From Rhododendron vialii (Eukaryota > Streptophyta > Magnoliopsida > Ericales > Ericaceae): 64,000 nt of DNA. Shown one piece after another: positions 50,546 to 62,029 of this stretch; within the stretch, counting starts at the first letter, position 1, and the number at the start of each line of letters is the position of its first letter. The position numbers and the translations under genes are program-made. The notes under the pieces were generated by a model. It saw nothing but the letters and a program-made list of their open reading frames with translations. It had not been told where the DNA came from and made no database searches. The stretch spans positions 2,214,501 through 2,278,500 of the forward strand of contig NC_080564.1 of NCBI RefSeq assembly GCF_030253575.1, written 5' to 3'.

Positions 50546-50723
50546 TAATCACGTGGCAACCCCCAAAAGCTACCATGTAGTACCCCCCAAACAAAAAAAA
50601 CCCAAACAAAAAACCAAATTAACCAACGATTCAAAGCAGAGGAGAAACGAAAAACAGAAAAACCTTTCTTCGAGGGGACTTCTCACATGGCAACCCCCAC
50701 TGAATTAATTTGTCCGGACTACA

Positions 50724-50800
<77 letters not shown>

Positions 50801-50989
50801 CCGACTCTCTCTCACTCTCCAAAAACCAACCTCTGCTTAGTTGTGTATATATATACATGCATACATTCCTATTGGAAATCATTCACACATGCCCATGCAT
50901 TTCATCAGACTCTTTTAATTAATATTTTCTAGCTAGCTTAATACAGAAAGTGAGGTTTTTTTTTTTTTGAAGGGGGGAGAGAATTGAAG
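50546..50989 (+). promoter_or_regulatory. GST promoter region
   Basis: A G-box-like CACGTGGCAACCCCC at about 50550 and a second TCACATGGCAACCCCC at about 50684 lie upstream. A TATA-like GTATATATATACATG is at about 50845, about 140 bp before the ATG. Both GGCAACCCCC blocks recur in the same order in front of the damaged copy (57222-57365). Confidence 0.5.
50725..50796. repeat. (GA)n microsatellite
   Basis: About 36 GA repeats between the promoter blocks and the TATA-like element. Confidence 0.95.
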
Positions 50990-51229
50990 ATGGTTGTTAA
51001 AGTGTATGGTCCAATTAGGGCAGCATGCCCACAGAGGGTGATTGTTTGTCTTTTGGAAATGGGGGTGGATTTTGAGGTTGTTCCCGTGGACCTTGAATCT
51101 GGAGAGCATAAAAAACCCGAGTTCCTTCTTCGTCAGGTGAGAGTTACTTCGGTAATCAAATCCCATTTTCAACGCAGCAACCAAATCTACAAGAAAACAT
51201 TCCATAATCCTCCACCGCTTAACATGACA

Positions 51230-51301
<72 letters not shown>

Positions 51302-53308
51302 GTGATACCTCCAATTAGAATGATTATTTAATTCCAGGCAAAAAAATAATGTTATTATTCTTTAAAGAAATTACAAAGATAAAAAGGAGATCGAAGAAGC
51401 AAAGAGCAACCTCGTTGGGACTATCGATATGGTTTTCTTGATTAGGAAATAATTAACCAATTAGTACTACTATATATTGTTTCCAAAAATGACAAGTGGT
51501 GCATGCACGGTAGCTAGAAAAGCTCTCATTCTCGCAATCTCCTTACAAATCAAGCAGAGTTCATGAGAAAGGCGATCGAGTTCTTGACATGGAGTATTAA
51601 CTGTTTTGCCCTAGCAGAGCCAGCAGAATAAATTCTTGCTTCCCGTTGAGTTTAATTTTTTTGCAAACTATTTCCTCTTGTGCAGCCCTTTGGACAAGTT
51701 CCTGCCATAGAAGATGGCGATTTCAGGCTTTTTGGTAAGACCACCTTCCCTTCCTTCTCTATCTCTCATTTCCTTCAATTCCTTGTTGCTGCCTGAATTT
51801 GTATTATTTTCTCTCTTTGGTCACACGTGATAAATTCTCCCTTTTAATGGGTCATGCATCAACCCCCTGACCCGACATTACGACCGGTGCGGTGCAGGTG
51901 CACCCAACAATTAATCCTTCTAGTTAAGGTTGTTTGAAACTTATTTCGCTATTTTTTATTTTTTCATGACTTTTTATTTAGTTTTTCGTCATAATTTTTG
52001 GGGTTTCAGAAAAGTGTAAATATGTGGATAGATATTGAAAAAATAAAAATAAGACAATATTTTAGACAAATAAGACAAATATTTGATGCTTTTTTCGTCT
52101 TTAGTGAACTTTTTTTTTTGTTTTCTGTCATAATTTTATACTTATTAGATTTCTCTTGTCAAGATGGATGAATAATCCAAAAACTATCACTCGAAAATCT
52201 AACAAAAATTTAGAAAAAAACAAACAAAACACACAAAATGAAGAAAATAATTAAGTTTAAACTTTTAACCCACTTGTTGGCTAGTAGACTCAAGCCTGCC
52301 TAGTACTGTACTATTATCTCTGTTCCAAATTGCTAGTTTTTTTTTGGCAGTCGTGTCACTCTAAAAATTATCTATATCTCAAAATTTATAATGTTTTATA
52401 TAATTTTAAAAACATCATATTATAAAATTAATTGAAATCTATCAAACAAGATTCATATTGAATATAAAAGTACTCTCTGTCCCTATTCTTTTGTCCTTCG
52501 TCCTATTCTAACCGGATAAAAAACTAATCATAACTTGTAATTAGTACTGTAATACTGTTTATATGCAATATTTTGTTTTATAGATCTCAAATGAGATTTT
52601 TTAAACAATGTTTTTCAAAATCACTTAAAAGATTATAGATTGCAAGATATAATCAATTGAAAAGTGACACGAACAGGGACTAAAGAATTTGGATAGAGGG
52701 AGTATTACAAATTAAAAGATATACTCCATCCGTCCCTTTTTAAGTGTCCTGCTTCGTAACTCCAACTTATTAAAAAGACATCATCATTACACTTTTTACA
52801 TCAACTTTTTTCTCTATTTTCCCTACTTACCCATCATCATTACACTTTTACTCATTAACTTTTCAAAATGAAATATACTTTTAGGGGCAAAATAGACAAT
52901 GTACCAACTTTTACCCCCCTAACTTTACAAAATGGACACTTATTAAGGAACAGCCCAAAATGAAATACTGGATACAAAAAAAGGGACGGAGGGAGTAGAT
53001 AATTTGTTGAAAGGTTCCAAATGGTAAAAAAAGAACAAACAATTTGGAACGGACGAAGGAAGATTTTTTTTTTTGAATAAATTAACTTAAAATTAAAAAA
53101 GATTAACCGAAGGAAAATTTTAGTAGCAAGTTTTGAGTGTTATTAGAGGTTGTACACGTACAGTATATATACTCCATTTAGGGAATCATTTATAGGGTCC
53201 ACCAACCAAGCACAGCACACCCGAACTCTACCGACAGATGCGATACGACACGAATGAATGAACGATAGGGAAAGTTGCTTTAATTGATCTATAATGGAGT
53301 ATATATTT

Positions 53309-53345
<37 letters not shown>

Positions 53346-55621
53346 GATATCTTTGTTTTTCCACCCATGTAAAATTGCCTTGAAAATACGGAAGTGGAGA
53401 CTATACTGTGCATCATCTGGACCATTCGTCTCAGTAATTATTTGTTCAGATTAAAATAAAATTTTTTCGGGAAAGAGTTTAAAACTTTTCCTCATAAAAG
53501 TTTTTAAAAATCTGTACTATTCATAACACTTTTGGACAACTGAGATTGCACAGCATCGTGTTGTGCACTAGGTGCGCAACACGCCCCCCATCTTGAAAGT
53601 ACTCTCTCCGTCAAACTCTTTCCCGGAATTTTTTTATAAAATTTTAATCCTTTATAGCATTTTTAGACGGTTGAGATCGCTAGTATCATGTTGTACGCTA
53701 GTGCGCAACACGCCCTCCTTCCCGAAAGCACTATCTCCATCCCGAATGTTTCGTTCCAGTTAGTACTTCAATTTTAGCCCTTAAAAAGATTGTCCATGTT
53801 GAAAGATTATTTGGTGGTGTCGAGTCATTGTCACGTGGTGTTTCAACATTCTTATCTATCGTGGGTCCAATACAAAGTGTACGAGTATGCTCTTGGGAAG
53901 AACACTCATTAATTACGCCATCATGACCGATACTGTTTAGTAGTACTCCTTATATCACAGGTTGTACTTGTACCCTGTTCCAATACTGTTTAGTACTTTC
54001 TCCGTCCCAAATTAGATGACAATTTTTGAAATTTGTGCCATTTTTTATTGCTTATATCTTTCAATCTATAATGTTTTTCACGAATTTGAAAACTTTGTAT
54101 AATAGAACTAATCGAGAACTATCAAACAAGATCCATATTGCATATTTTTTGAGATTCATATTGAAAGATATAAGGAATTGAAATTGACACAGATTTCAAA
54201 AATTGTCATCCAATTTGGGACGGAGGGAGCATTACAATACAATATAAAATGTTTGGAATCACTGTAACTATGTACAGTAGAATGGTCCTCCATCCGTTAT
54301 CATTCTTTTGTTTCTCGTCCTATTTCAATTAGATAAAAAATTAAATATAACTTTTAATTGGTAATACTATTTATATGTAATATAGATTTTATTTGATAAA
54401 TCTCGATGAGCTCTTTTAAATGATATTTTCAAAATCACTTAAAAAATTATAAGTTGTAAGATATAATCAATTAAAAAGTGACACGGATTCCTAAAAGGGA
54501 CTAAAGTATTGGGACGGAGGGAGTACAATTTGCTACCATTTACGGCTTATTTGCGCGGATAGTTTCCAAAATATTTTCGAAATATCAATTTGGTTCCCAA
54601 TATATAAATTGTGTATATTGCATCCTCAACGTTTACAAAGTGCATTTAAAGGGTTCCCGAGACTAACTCCGTCTATATTCACATTCAAGTGCAGCAGTAT
54701 TTATGAAATTTCGTCAGTAAACTTCGGCTAATTTCTACTGATGGTCCCCAAAGTATTAGTAAGATGTCAATTTGATCCCCCAACATACAAATCGCGTCTC
54801 ACTTTTTGATGACAAAAAAAATCACCCAGAGTACTGAACAGAATGGGTTGCGGCAAGAACACTTTGTGGGAAAATAATCTTGTTCCTACCCATGCACAAC
54901 CTTAACAACTGCCGCACATCCACCTCGACCGCCATACCTCATCTTTCCTGTCACCTCCCAACCGGTAAATGCGGACAGAGTTAGTTCCAGTGACCATTTA
55001 AATGTGCATTTGTTAACATTCAGAATGCAATAGACGCAATTTGTATATTGGGGATAAAATTGACATTTCAAAAATATTTTGGGACCATCCGTACAAAAAA
55101 AAAACCCTACCTTCGACATCATTACTTGTATGTGATAATGCACAATTTGATCACTATTTTTACCCTCTACTCCAGAGTCGAGGGCAATCATAAGGTACTA
55201 CGCAGCAAAGAAAGCGGACTACGGGCCAAACCTACTCGGAACCACTCTGGAGGAGAGAGCCCTTGTCGACCAGTGGCTCGAGGTGGAAGCCCACAACTTC
55301 AACGACTTGGTCTACAACTTGGTCCTCCAGCTGGTGATCCTCCCTCGAATGGGCGAGCGAAGCGACATGGCGCTGGTCCACAACTGCGAGAACAAGCTGG
55401 AGAAAGTGCTCGATATCTACGAGCAGAGGCTGTCGAAGAGCAACTACCTCGCCGGAGATTCCTTCACGCTGGCGGACCTCAGCCACCTCCCGGCCCTCAG
55501 GTACCTAATGGACGAGGCCGGGCTGGGGCATATGGTGAGGAACAGGAAGAATGTGAATTCATGGTGGATGGTAATTTCTAGCAGGCCTGCTTGGAAGAAA
55601 GTCATGAAGCTTATGGATTAG
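50990..55621 (+). CDS. Phi-class glutathione S-transferase, AN9/TT19-like
   Basis: Three exons, 50990-51136, 51686-51734 and 55176-55621, encode 213 residues, the normal GSTF length and intron layout. The thioredoxin-like N-terminus has MVVKVYGPIRAACPQRV, GEHKKPEFLLRQ and the glutathione-site block PFGQVPAIEDGDFRLFESRA (cis-Pro and ESRA). The helical C-terminal domain has DQWLEVEAHNFNDLVYNLVL, KVLDIYEQRLSKSNYLAGD, FTLADLSHLPALRYL and SSRPAWKKVMKLMD. The AACPQRV motif replaces the usual catalytic-Ser region. With the NDLVYN/VLQL and YEQRLSKS segments it points to the clade of anthocyanin-carrier GSTs (petunia AN9, Arabidopsis TT19), which act as cytosolic flavonoid ligandins. The start is the in-frame ATG before VVKVYG. 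Intron 2 is 3.4 kb and full of MITEs. Orthology to AN9/TT19 is inferred, not tested. Confidence 0.9.
51234..51297. repeat. (TC)n microsatellite in GST intron 1
   Basis: About 30 TC repeats, absent from the duplicate gene's intron 1. Confidence 0.95.
52473..52702. mobile_element. Stowaway-type MITE (GST intron 2)
   Basis: CTCTCTGTCCC at the left and GGATAGAGGGAG at the right, TA on both sides. A half-copy lies just upstream (about 52316-52470). Confidence 0.7.
52724..52995. mobile_element. Stowaway-type MITE (GST intron 2)
   Basis: CTCCATCCGTCCC...GGGACGGAGGGAG with TA flanks (52722-52723, 52996-52997). Confidence 0.8.
53285..53341. repeat. (GA)n microsatellite
   Basis: GA run at about 53313-53341 in GST intron 2. 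Confidence 0.85.
53497..53745. repeat. Direct duplication, about 124-bp unit
   Basis: Both units contain a CACTTTTGGAC / CATTTTTAGAC segment, GAGAT, a TCGTGTTGTGCAC / TCATGTTGTACGC segment, GTGCGCAACACGCCC and GAAAG-ACT/C-TATCTCC-like ends. They are about 80% alike by eye. Confidence 0.7.
53996..54230. mobile_element. Stowaway-type MITE (GST intron 2)
   Basis: CTTTCTCCGTCCCAAATT at the left mirrors AATTTGGGACGGAGGGAG at the right. Confidence 0.8.
54296..54523. mobile_element. Stowaway-type MITE (GST intron 2)
   Basis: TCCTCCATCCGT at the left and TATTGGGACGGAGGGAG at the right. The interior resembles other Stowaways here (TTGATAAATCTCGATGAG). Confidence 0.75.
54548..55103. mobile_element. 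Foldback element just before GST exon 3
   Basis: Left arm ATAGTTTCCAAAATATTTTC and CAATATATAAATTGTG; the right arm has the inverse CAATTTGTATATTGGGG and AAAAATATTTTGGGACCATC. It ends about 70 bp from the exon 3 acceptor. Confidence 0.65.
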
Positions 55622-56810
55622 GGGCCCTTTAATACTATTGAATTATTGGAAGGCCTAGCTGGCTGGCTGGCTCTTCTTTAATTTATTATTTCTATGTAAA
55701 ATAATGGGTGAACTTAATAAGTTATTTTCATGATCTTTTCGATGTAAAATAATGGGTAAACTTGGTTACTATTGTGTGGGATAAAAAATGAAGATCTCCA
55801 CTTAGTATTTGTTATTGTAAGTTTTTAAAAGAACTATATAAACAAACGTCTCCAATAATTTTTTTCTATTTATCTCTCTTTATTCATTAAACTTTAAAGC
55901 TTCTGTCAAAATCCAAACTGAATGAGCTCGGGGGATTGAGCCAGACATTTTACTAACACGTTAACCATGAACTGAGAGACTAACCATGAACTAGGAGAAA
56001 AAAGATGAAGAAGAAGAAGCAGCAGCAGCTAAGGCCGCCATTCTGTTCTGCCAAGAGCTTTTCCACCATTGCAGATATCTCCCATTGGCATGCATTGATA
56101 ATTCTCGCGCTTTAATCAATTGATCGATCACCACACTGCAATCAAATTCAAACACCTGCCTCTGAAATACCCATATCAACAACCATACCGCACGCTAGGG
56201 ATGGATCTAGGATTTATCACACTGAATTTTTTTTTGCTTAAAAGTGATTATTTTTTGGGTAAAAGTATTTTTTTATTTTACTTTTTCAATCCGTTTCGTC
56301 GAGACGAATATGTAATTCACAAAAATTTGACGCAAAACTAACAAACGCAGAAAAAATAAAAAATAAAAATAAAACGTGCACTTATTATTATAGTAAAAAA
56401 AAGTGTTGGTGGAACAATATAGCCTACCTACATTTGCTTAGTATATAGTACAAATGTTGTTGGCAAAATTACCCGAAAAAGAGATCTGACTGGTTAGAAA
56501 AGTTACCATAAAGACATGGGCAAGTATATTCCACGATACATTTTTAGTTGTGAAAAGACAAAAAAAAAAGTCCCATAAAGCTAACAAAAATGGTGCCACA
56601 ACACCCATTTACACACATTGCACACATCTAGGTGTGGGAGCCCACAATATTGTGTATGTAACTAAGTAGATGTAGTATAGCACATTTGTGAAGCTAAAGG
56701 TGCATTTTTGGTTCTCAAATTGGAAAGTGTTGTGAATCTAAACCGTTCATTTTTATATCAAGGAGATTTTTATGTTTTCATGTCAGGGACTCTATCAAGC
56801 CCCTGAGGCC
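55622..56810. other. GST 3' flank; no gene recognised
   Basis: AT-rich. It contains a partial TTTGACGCAAAACTAACAAA-family element (about 56215-56400) and a (GAA/GCA)n stretch near 56005-56030. Confidence 0.5.
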
Positions 56811-57162
56811 CCGTTCCACTTAACTTTTTCTAAAAGTTCACATATTTGTTTTTATTTAATTTTTTTTTTGCATTTGTTCGTTTTGCGCCAATCGAAAAAG
56901 TAAATTTTTTCTACTTTTACCCAAATATTTTTATCAATGACCACTTTTAAACTTAAAAAGTCGACTTTTTTTTGACTTTTTTAGTTTAAAAGTGGTCCTT
57001 ATTCAAAATATTTAGGTAAAAATAACTTTTTTTTACTTTTTCGATTTGTCTCGACGAGATGAGACAAATCAAAAAGTAAAAAAAAATTGACGCAAAACTA
57101 AAAATTTAAAAAAAAATATAAATACGAACAAAAACAAGAAAAAGCTCAAACGGGACCTCAAA
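56811..57162. mobile_element. Palindromic foldback MITE
   Basis: GAGGCCCCGTTCCACTTAAC at the left is matched by inverted CTCAAACGGGACCTC at the right. The halves mirror around AAAGTCGACTTTT, with TTGACGCAAAACTAA in the right arm. Confidence 0.75.
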
Positions 57163-57221
57163 GTTGGGTGGGCCGCGACTTCTCCTACTCACCCATGCAT
57201 AGCATTTATTTTCTGATTGAT

Positions 57222-57365
57222 TAATCACGTGGCAACCCCCAAAAGCTACCATGTACAAGGAAAAAAAAAACATCCCAACCGAAAAACCAGAACAATTTAC
57301 TCCGTAAATCATAGGAGAAACACAAACAGTTTCACGTGGCAACCCCCGCTTTGTCCGGACTCCAG
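57222..57365 (+). promoter_or_regulatory. Duplicated GST promoter block
   Basis: CACGTGGCAACCCCCAAAAG, GCTACCATGTA, GGAGAAAC and CACGTGGCAACCCCCGC, then TTTGTCCGGACT, follow the same order as 50546-50715. In this copy 1.2 kb of inserted sequence separates it from exon 1. Confidence 0.7.
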
Positions 57366-57389
57366 AGAATTCAAACTCAAAAAATACTA

Positions 57390-57604
57390 TTCCCTCCGTC
57401 TCTAAATAAGTATTCGACGCGCAAACTTAGGCTTTCAAAAAGATGCATTTGTTTCGTTAAAAAAATCAAATTTTTTTCACAAATCAATAGATAGCAATGA
57501 GTTCTATTAGATTGTGAAAAAAAATTAAATTTTTTAATGAAAAATATGCATATTTTGTAAGGCCTAGTTTTGCGCGCCGGACACTTATTTAGGGACGGAG
57601 GAAG
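57390..57604. mobile_element. Stowaway-like MITE
   Basis: TTCCCTCCGTCTCTAAATAAG at the left and CTTATTTAGGGACGGAGGAAG at the right. Confidence 0.7.
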
Positions 57605-57852
57605 CATTCAAAAAACGCGAACAGAACAACTTTCCCTTTCCGGCGACCACCACGTACACCTACATTTCAACGAAAGCATGAATTCCCAACTGAAAAAAAG
57701 GCATTCATTTTCATGTATGCATATGAACAAACGCAAGATAATCATTTATAAACAACCACACGCAGAATGACAGAAATTTCCTCCATCATCAAAGCCCATG
57801 ATTAGCAAAAAACCAAAATCCTAATTTTTGAATTAGGGGTTTTTTTTCTTCA

Positions 57853-57969
57853 AGAAACTCAATTTATGTTGGAGCAACTCAGCAATCAGTTCAAGGAGAG
57901 AGAGAGAGAGACCTAAACTCAATTTATGGTGGAGCAACTCAGCAATCAGTTCAAGGAGAGAGAGAGACC
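57853..57969. repeat. About 62-bp tandem duplication
   Basis: AAACTCAATTTATG and GGAGCAACTCAGCAATCAG occur twice, each followed by a GA tract. A 102-codon - strand ORF (57833-58141) crosses it but has no recognised domain. Confidence 0.75.
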
Positions 57970-58649
57970 TTCGTGGTGGGATTAACAACATCGAACTGCC
58001 CAGAAGCTGGTGGTGGTGGCAGTCGCCGGCGGTTGGGAGCACTGGGGTTGGGTTTTGGTGGTGGAGGTGGGAAGCGTGGAGCGTCGTCGCTGGTGGTGAC
58101 TGTGGTGGTAGCCCCTCTCTCGCTATCTGTATTTCGATCATGAAAAGGGGAAGGGAAAGTTGTTCTGTTTGCTACCTGTTTTTTTTATTTATTTATACCA
58201 AAACGACGTTGTTTTGTGCTGACATCAGCGGTTGTGTGAATAGCATTTTTGTTCAGATTCAGGATCGAGATGCTTTGTGCCGAAAAATGATGTGCAGAGT
58301 GCATTTGGGTCATTGAGTTGTGTGAGCTTTCTTTATGTCTTAAAATTTTTGTATGGTCCAACAGCTGAAAATGCACTTGATGCAGGGGTAAAGTACTATT
58401 TTTCTGCACAGAGGATCTCGGGCCACTCAGGCCCGCTCCTCAAAAGAATTTCTGTTTAATTGTGAGGACAGATCCCTCATGGCCCCAACTATATACGTAT
58501 TATATATACACACTCCATCCTGTAGTGTTTTTTTTTAACCGTCTCCATCCTATTAATTAGTTCATACACATTTCAGACTCTTAATTTCTAGCTTAAAAAG
58601 TAATGTGATGAGTGATATTCTTAATAAGTGAGCTTTTTGGGGAGAGAAG

Positions 58650-59608
58650 ATGGTTGTTAAAGTATATGGCTCAATTAGGGCAGCATGCCCACAGAGGGTG
58701 ATGGTTTGTCTTTTGAAATGGGAGTGGATTTTGAGCTTATTCCAGTGGATCTTGAATCTGGAGAGCATAAAAAACCCGAGTTCCTTCTTTGTCAGGTGAG
58801 AGTTAATTCTTCGGTACGTATAAGTTTTCGTGTCTCCGTGCCGAGATTAATTATTTCAGAAATAGTTTTTTAGGCTGGCTAGCTAGCTAGGATCATTTGA
58901 TAATCGAAAGGATGAAACAAAGATGTCGTCCCAATGTCTCTCTTCTACTTTTACGTGCCTTCATTAGTTAAAACTAAGCGCGTATATGCTACATATGCTT
59001 CGGGACTATTCCAAAAAGGCCAAAAAAAAAAAAGGATTTTATTATTCTTTAAAGAAATTATAAGATCGAAGGAAAAGGAGCAAAGCGCATGATTACAACA
59101 AATAGAAGCATCCTATGATCCCAACTAAGTTGGCACCCAACCAACCTCGTTGGGACTACGGATAGGGTTTCCTTAATTAGGCCATAACCAAGTACTATTA
59201 TTGTTCCATATTGTCTGTACTAAAGTACTGTACAAAGCTCTCATTTTCTTAGTCTCCTTACAAATTATGATTCCTCTTTTTAACTTTTTTTTCAAGTAAG
59301 GATTTTCCTGCTCGAGAGAAGAGAGAAATTCTTGTTGCATTGCATAATACCTCTCGTATACTATATTTTTCGATCTCTAGGGAAAAGTTTTTTCGTTCGA
59401 AACGAATGGCAAACTACTCTTCATAGAATTAAGCAGTTTAGAAAGGTGAGTTCATGATATATTGTTTTGCCCTAGTAGAGCCAGCTGAATTCTTGCTTCC
59501 CGTTGAGTTTAATTTACTTATAGTACTAATTTGGAAACTATTTCCTCTTGTGTAGCCCTTTGGACAAGTTCCTGCATGCCATAGAAGATGGCGATTTCAG
59601 GCTTTTTG
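58650..59608 (+). pseudogene. Damaged tandem copy of the GST gene (exons 1 and 2)
   Basis: Exon 1 (58650-58795) and exon 2 (59556-59608) are close copies of the intact GST's first two exons, with conserved splice sites and recognisable intron 1 and promoter homology. Exon 1 has lost one G (CTTTTG-AAATGG against CTTTTGGAAATGG, about 58714). Exon 2 has a 4-bp ATGC insertion after CCTGC. The two shifts sum to +3, so the frame stays open but the residues between them, including most of the glutathione-site region, are changed. No exon 3 is visible up to the window end. Most likely a pseudogene. Confidence 0.8.
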
Positions 59609-60436
59609 GTAAGATCACATTCATTCTATATTTGTCTTTTTGTTGTTGCTGAATGTGGAGAAATCATGAAAAACACTATAGATTACTAAAAGATATACGC
59701 AATAGATATAGAAGAGAAAAGAAATATCTCAACTAATCCTGAGGACCTAACGATCAAACAAACTTTTAGTGGCTCCTAAATTTCCTGCAAACCCTTTATT
59801 TGCTGTGTCATGCCCATCCAGCCAAATCCTTAGGGTTATTGAAGGCAATTAGTTTTATTTTGAACAGAGTTGCAAGGGTTTACTACCATTATCATTTCAG
59901 CAATTTCTTTTCTACAGCCTAAGAGTTTGCCAGCTTGTGCTCATCTTAACGAGTCGGTAGTATAGTAATCTCAGGGTCCATGAAGTTAATAATGACCATG
60001 CAAAACCTTCAATATCCTTGGCGGTGAGAGTCGAACAATTTGGAAACATTAAAACTCTTACTTGCAGTTATGCTCCTACTCAACCAACCTTTTCGATTCA
60101 TGATCTTTTTTAGTATTAGGAATGCTTTCTAACAACCAATAAACCTGCTTAAAACTCTAATCCAAAATTCGATAGAATCAAACAAGCTGATAGATAGGCA
60201 ACAACATATATACCACTCATCATACGAGTGATTCACAGGATATACAACAAGAGAAGCGTCTTCTTCTTTGCATTTCCACCCTCTTCTTCATTGTTTTTTA
60301 ACCCCATAGTAAATCGTTTCCAAAGTCGTACTGTAAAATTGAGCAATTTCATGAATTTGGGACCTGGACAAGATTCGGTACGTAGCAGCAGATTATTTTG
60401 GTACGAAGACGGACGTGGCGAGTTCTGAACCTTCAA
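59609..60436. other. No gene recognised
   Basis: The first about 100 bp still resemble GST intron 2. No copy of GST exon 3 was found. ORFs at 60228-60436 look non-coding. Confidence 0.5.
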
Positions 60437-60563
60437 TCAAGGAGATCGACGGACGGACCTGATGTAATCTTCCAGCCCTTCGATTTGCTCCTTGGACGTC
60501 GGCGTTTCGTTGTTCTTGATGGATCTGTGCACGTCGTACGTCGTTGATGCCAAGAACAGAACC
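60437..60563 (-). pseudogene. Orphan last-exon-like segment, unknown protein
   Basis: On the - strand an acceptor-like TGATACAG precedes 41 codons and a TGA. The peptide begins VLFLASTTYDVHRSIKNNET and ends LEDYIRSVRRSP. Composition and codon use look coding (more GC than the flanks). No upstream exon could be identified in the remaining 3.4 kb. It is either a gene fragment or the last exon of a gene beyond the window. The family was not recognised. Confidence 0.4.
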
Positions 60564-60717
60564 CTGTATCATCAATTTATTTTTGCGTATATATAGATAC
60601 AAGTAGTAAGATATGGAATCCAGGATACCCTATCAGAATTCAGAGAGACAGGATAAATACCCCGAACCAAAGAGTATAATTTGCCGCGGGAATATGTATT
60701 TGCCAAATATCTTCATG

Positions 60718-60718
<1 letters not shown>

Positions 60719-60760
<42 letters not shown>
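60719..60760. repeat. (TC)n plus (GT)n microsatellite
   Basis: TC run followed by GTGTGTGTGTG to about 60772. Confidence 0.9.
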
Positions 60761-60762
<2 letters not shown>

Positions 60763-60939
60763 GTGTGTGTGTGGTGCCAGAAAATAGTGAGAGATTTTTT
60801 ATAGCGAACGGTTTAGAATTTGAGCGGGCTCGAATTCGATTCTTGTGTCAGGAAATCTATCATTAGATAGATGAGGCCCATGGATATTTTGGGCCTTCAT
60901 GTCATTAAACCGGGAAATTACTAGGGGTGAGAATGTTGC

Positions 60940-61310
60940 ATTTTGGTGTGTGAAATGTGTACAAGAGAAGTTTAAGTGGTGTGAATTATCAATTATATAT
61001 GGTGTGAATTGTTATTTAAGGGTGAATTGTGTATAACAGAGGTCTGAATTGTTTGAATATGAGCGAATTGTGTGCAACATGAGTTTAGGGAAGAGTTGAG
61101 AATTATCTATTATATAGGGTGTGAATTACCTACTATAGGGGATGTGAAATCTGCATTTTGGATTGTTAATTGTGTATTTTGGAGAGTGAGTTGTGTAGAA
61201 GATGTGTGAATTCTACATTTAAGATGTGTAAATTTTTTCATTTTTGACGATGTGAATTATTTAGAAATGGGGTGTGAATTATTGATCAAAGGTATAAATT
61301 TTTTACGTGT
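60940..61310. repeat. Degenerate GTGTGAATT minisatellite-like block
   Basis: GTGTGAATT(G/A)T and close variants (GGTGAATTGTGTA, GCGAATTGTGTGC, GTGTGAATTACC) recur at least ten times at irregular 20-40 bp spacing. No ORF. Confidence 0.6.
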
Positions 61311-61440
61311 ACACAATTTCATATTCAAAATGGATCTTATTTGAAAGATCTCATCGAATAGGTTGGACAAATATTTTTTTCCCAAAATTGGATATGCACA
61401 ACAAAAGTTATTAGTGCTTAAATTTTTAGGGAGCTAGATA

Positions 61441-61613
61441 TTGCCAAAACCCTTTTTGTTTCTGCCAAAACTCAAGGTGTACCTTTTATTGTATGGCTTA
61501 ATTGTCCTCAACTACACCACCTGCTTTGCAAAATAAACGGAATGATTTCAAGGGGCATTTTCGTAAAGCAAGTGGTGTAGTAGAGGACAATTAAGTCATG
61601 CGTGCGGGACAAT
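61441..61613. mobile_element. Third copy of the CCAAAACTCAAGGTGT foldback
   Basis: GCCAAAACCCTTTTTGTTTC, CCAAAACTCAAGGTGT and GTGGTGTAGTAGAGGACAAT match the elements at 49381-49590 and 49735-49975. Here the right terminal part is missing. Confidence 0.7.
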
Positions 61614-62029
61614 AAGAAATCTGAATAGCTGGGATATTTTCGATAATTTACTTAAAACAGGGCTCATTCAAGATAGACTTGATATGCTGTGGACTTGGAC
61701 ATATAAAATGTGACAAAATAGAGCTGGCTAGTCAGAACCCCTCATTAAACATGAATGCCCGAAATATTGCGGGCTAGAGATTTGGGCCTAATGTACCAAA
61801 ATAGGCGTAGAAGAAAAGAGAGATTTGGGCCTCAAATGTCTATCTTGAAAGGGTTTCTTTGTTGTTTTGCGTAAGAGATACCACCCCACCCTCCCTCTCT
61901 TCAACTTCTCCTTAACTCTTCTACTTAACCCCTAATTACTCAACTGAACATTTATGCACTATTTACCGAAAAAAGAACTGAACACATGCATTATCCAGTT
62001 AAAACTTTGATAAACCGTAGAGAAACAAA

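Noticed and set aside
50631-51331. ORFs made of RERERE or SLSLSL repeats
   Set aside because: Translations of GA/CT microsatellites.
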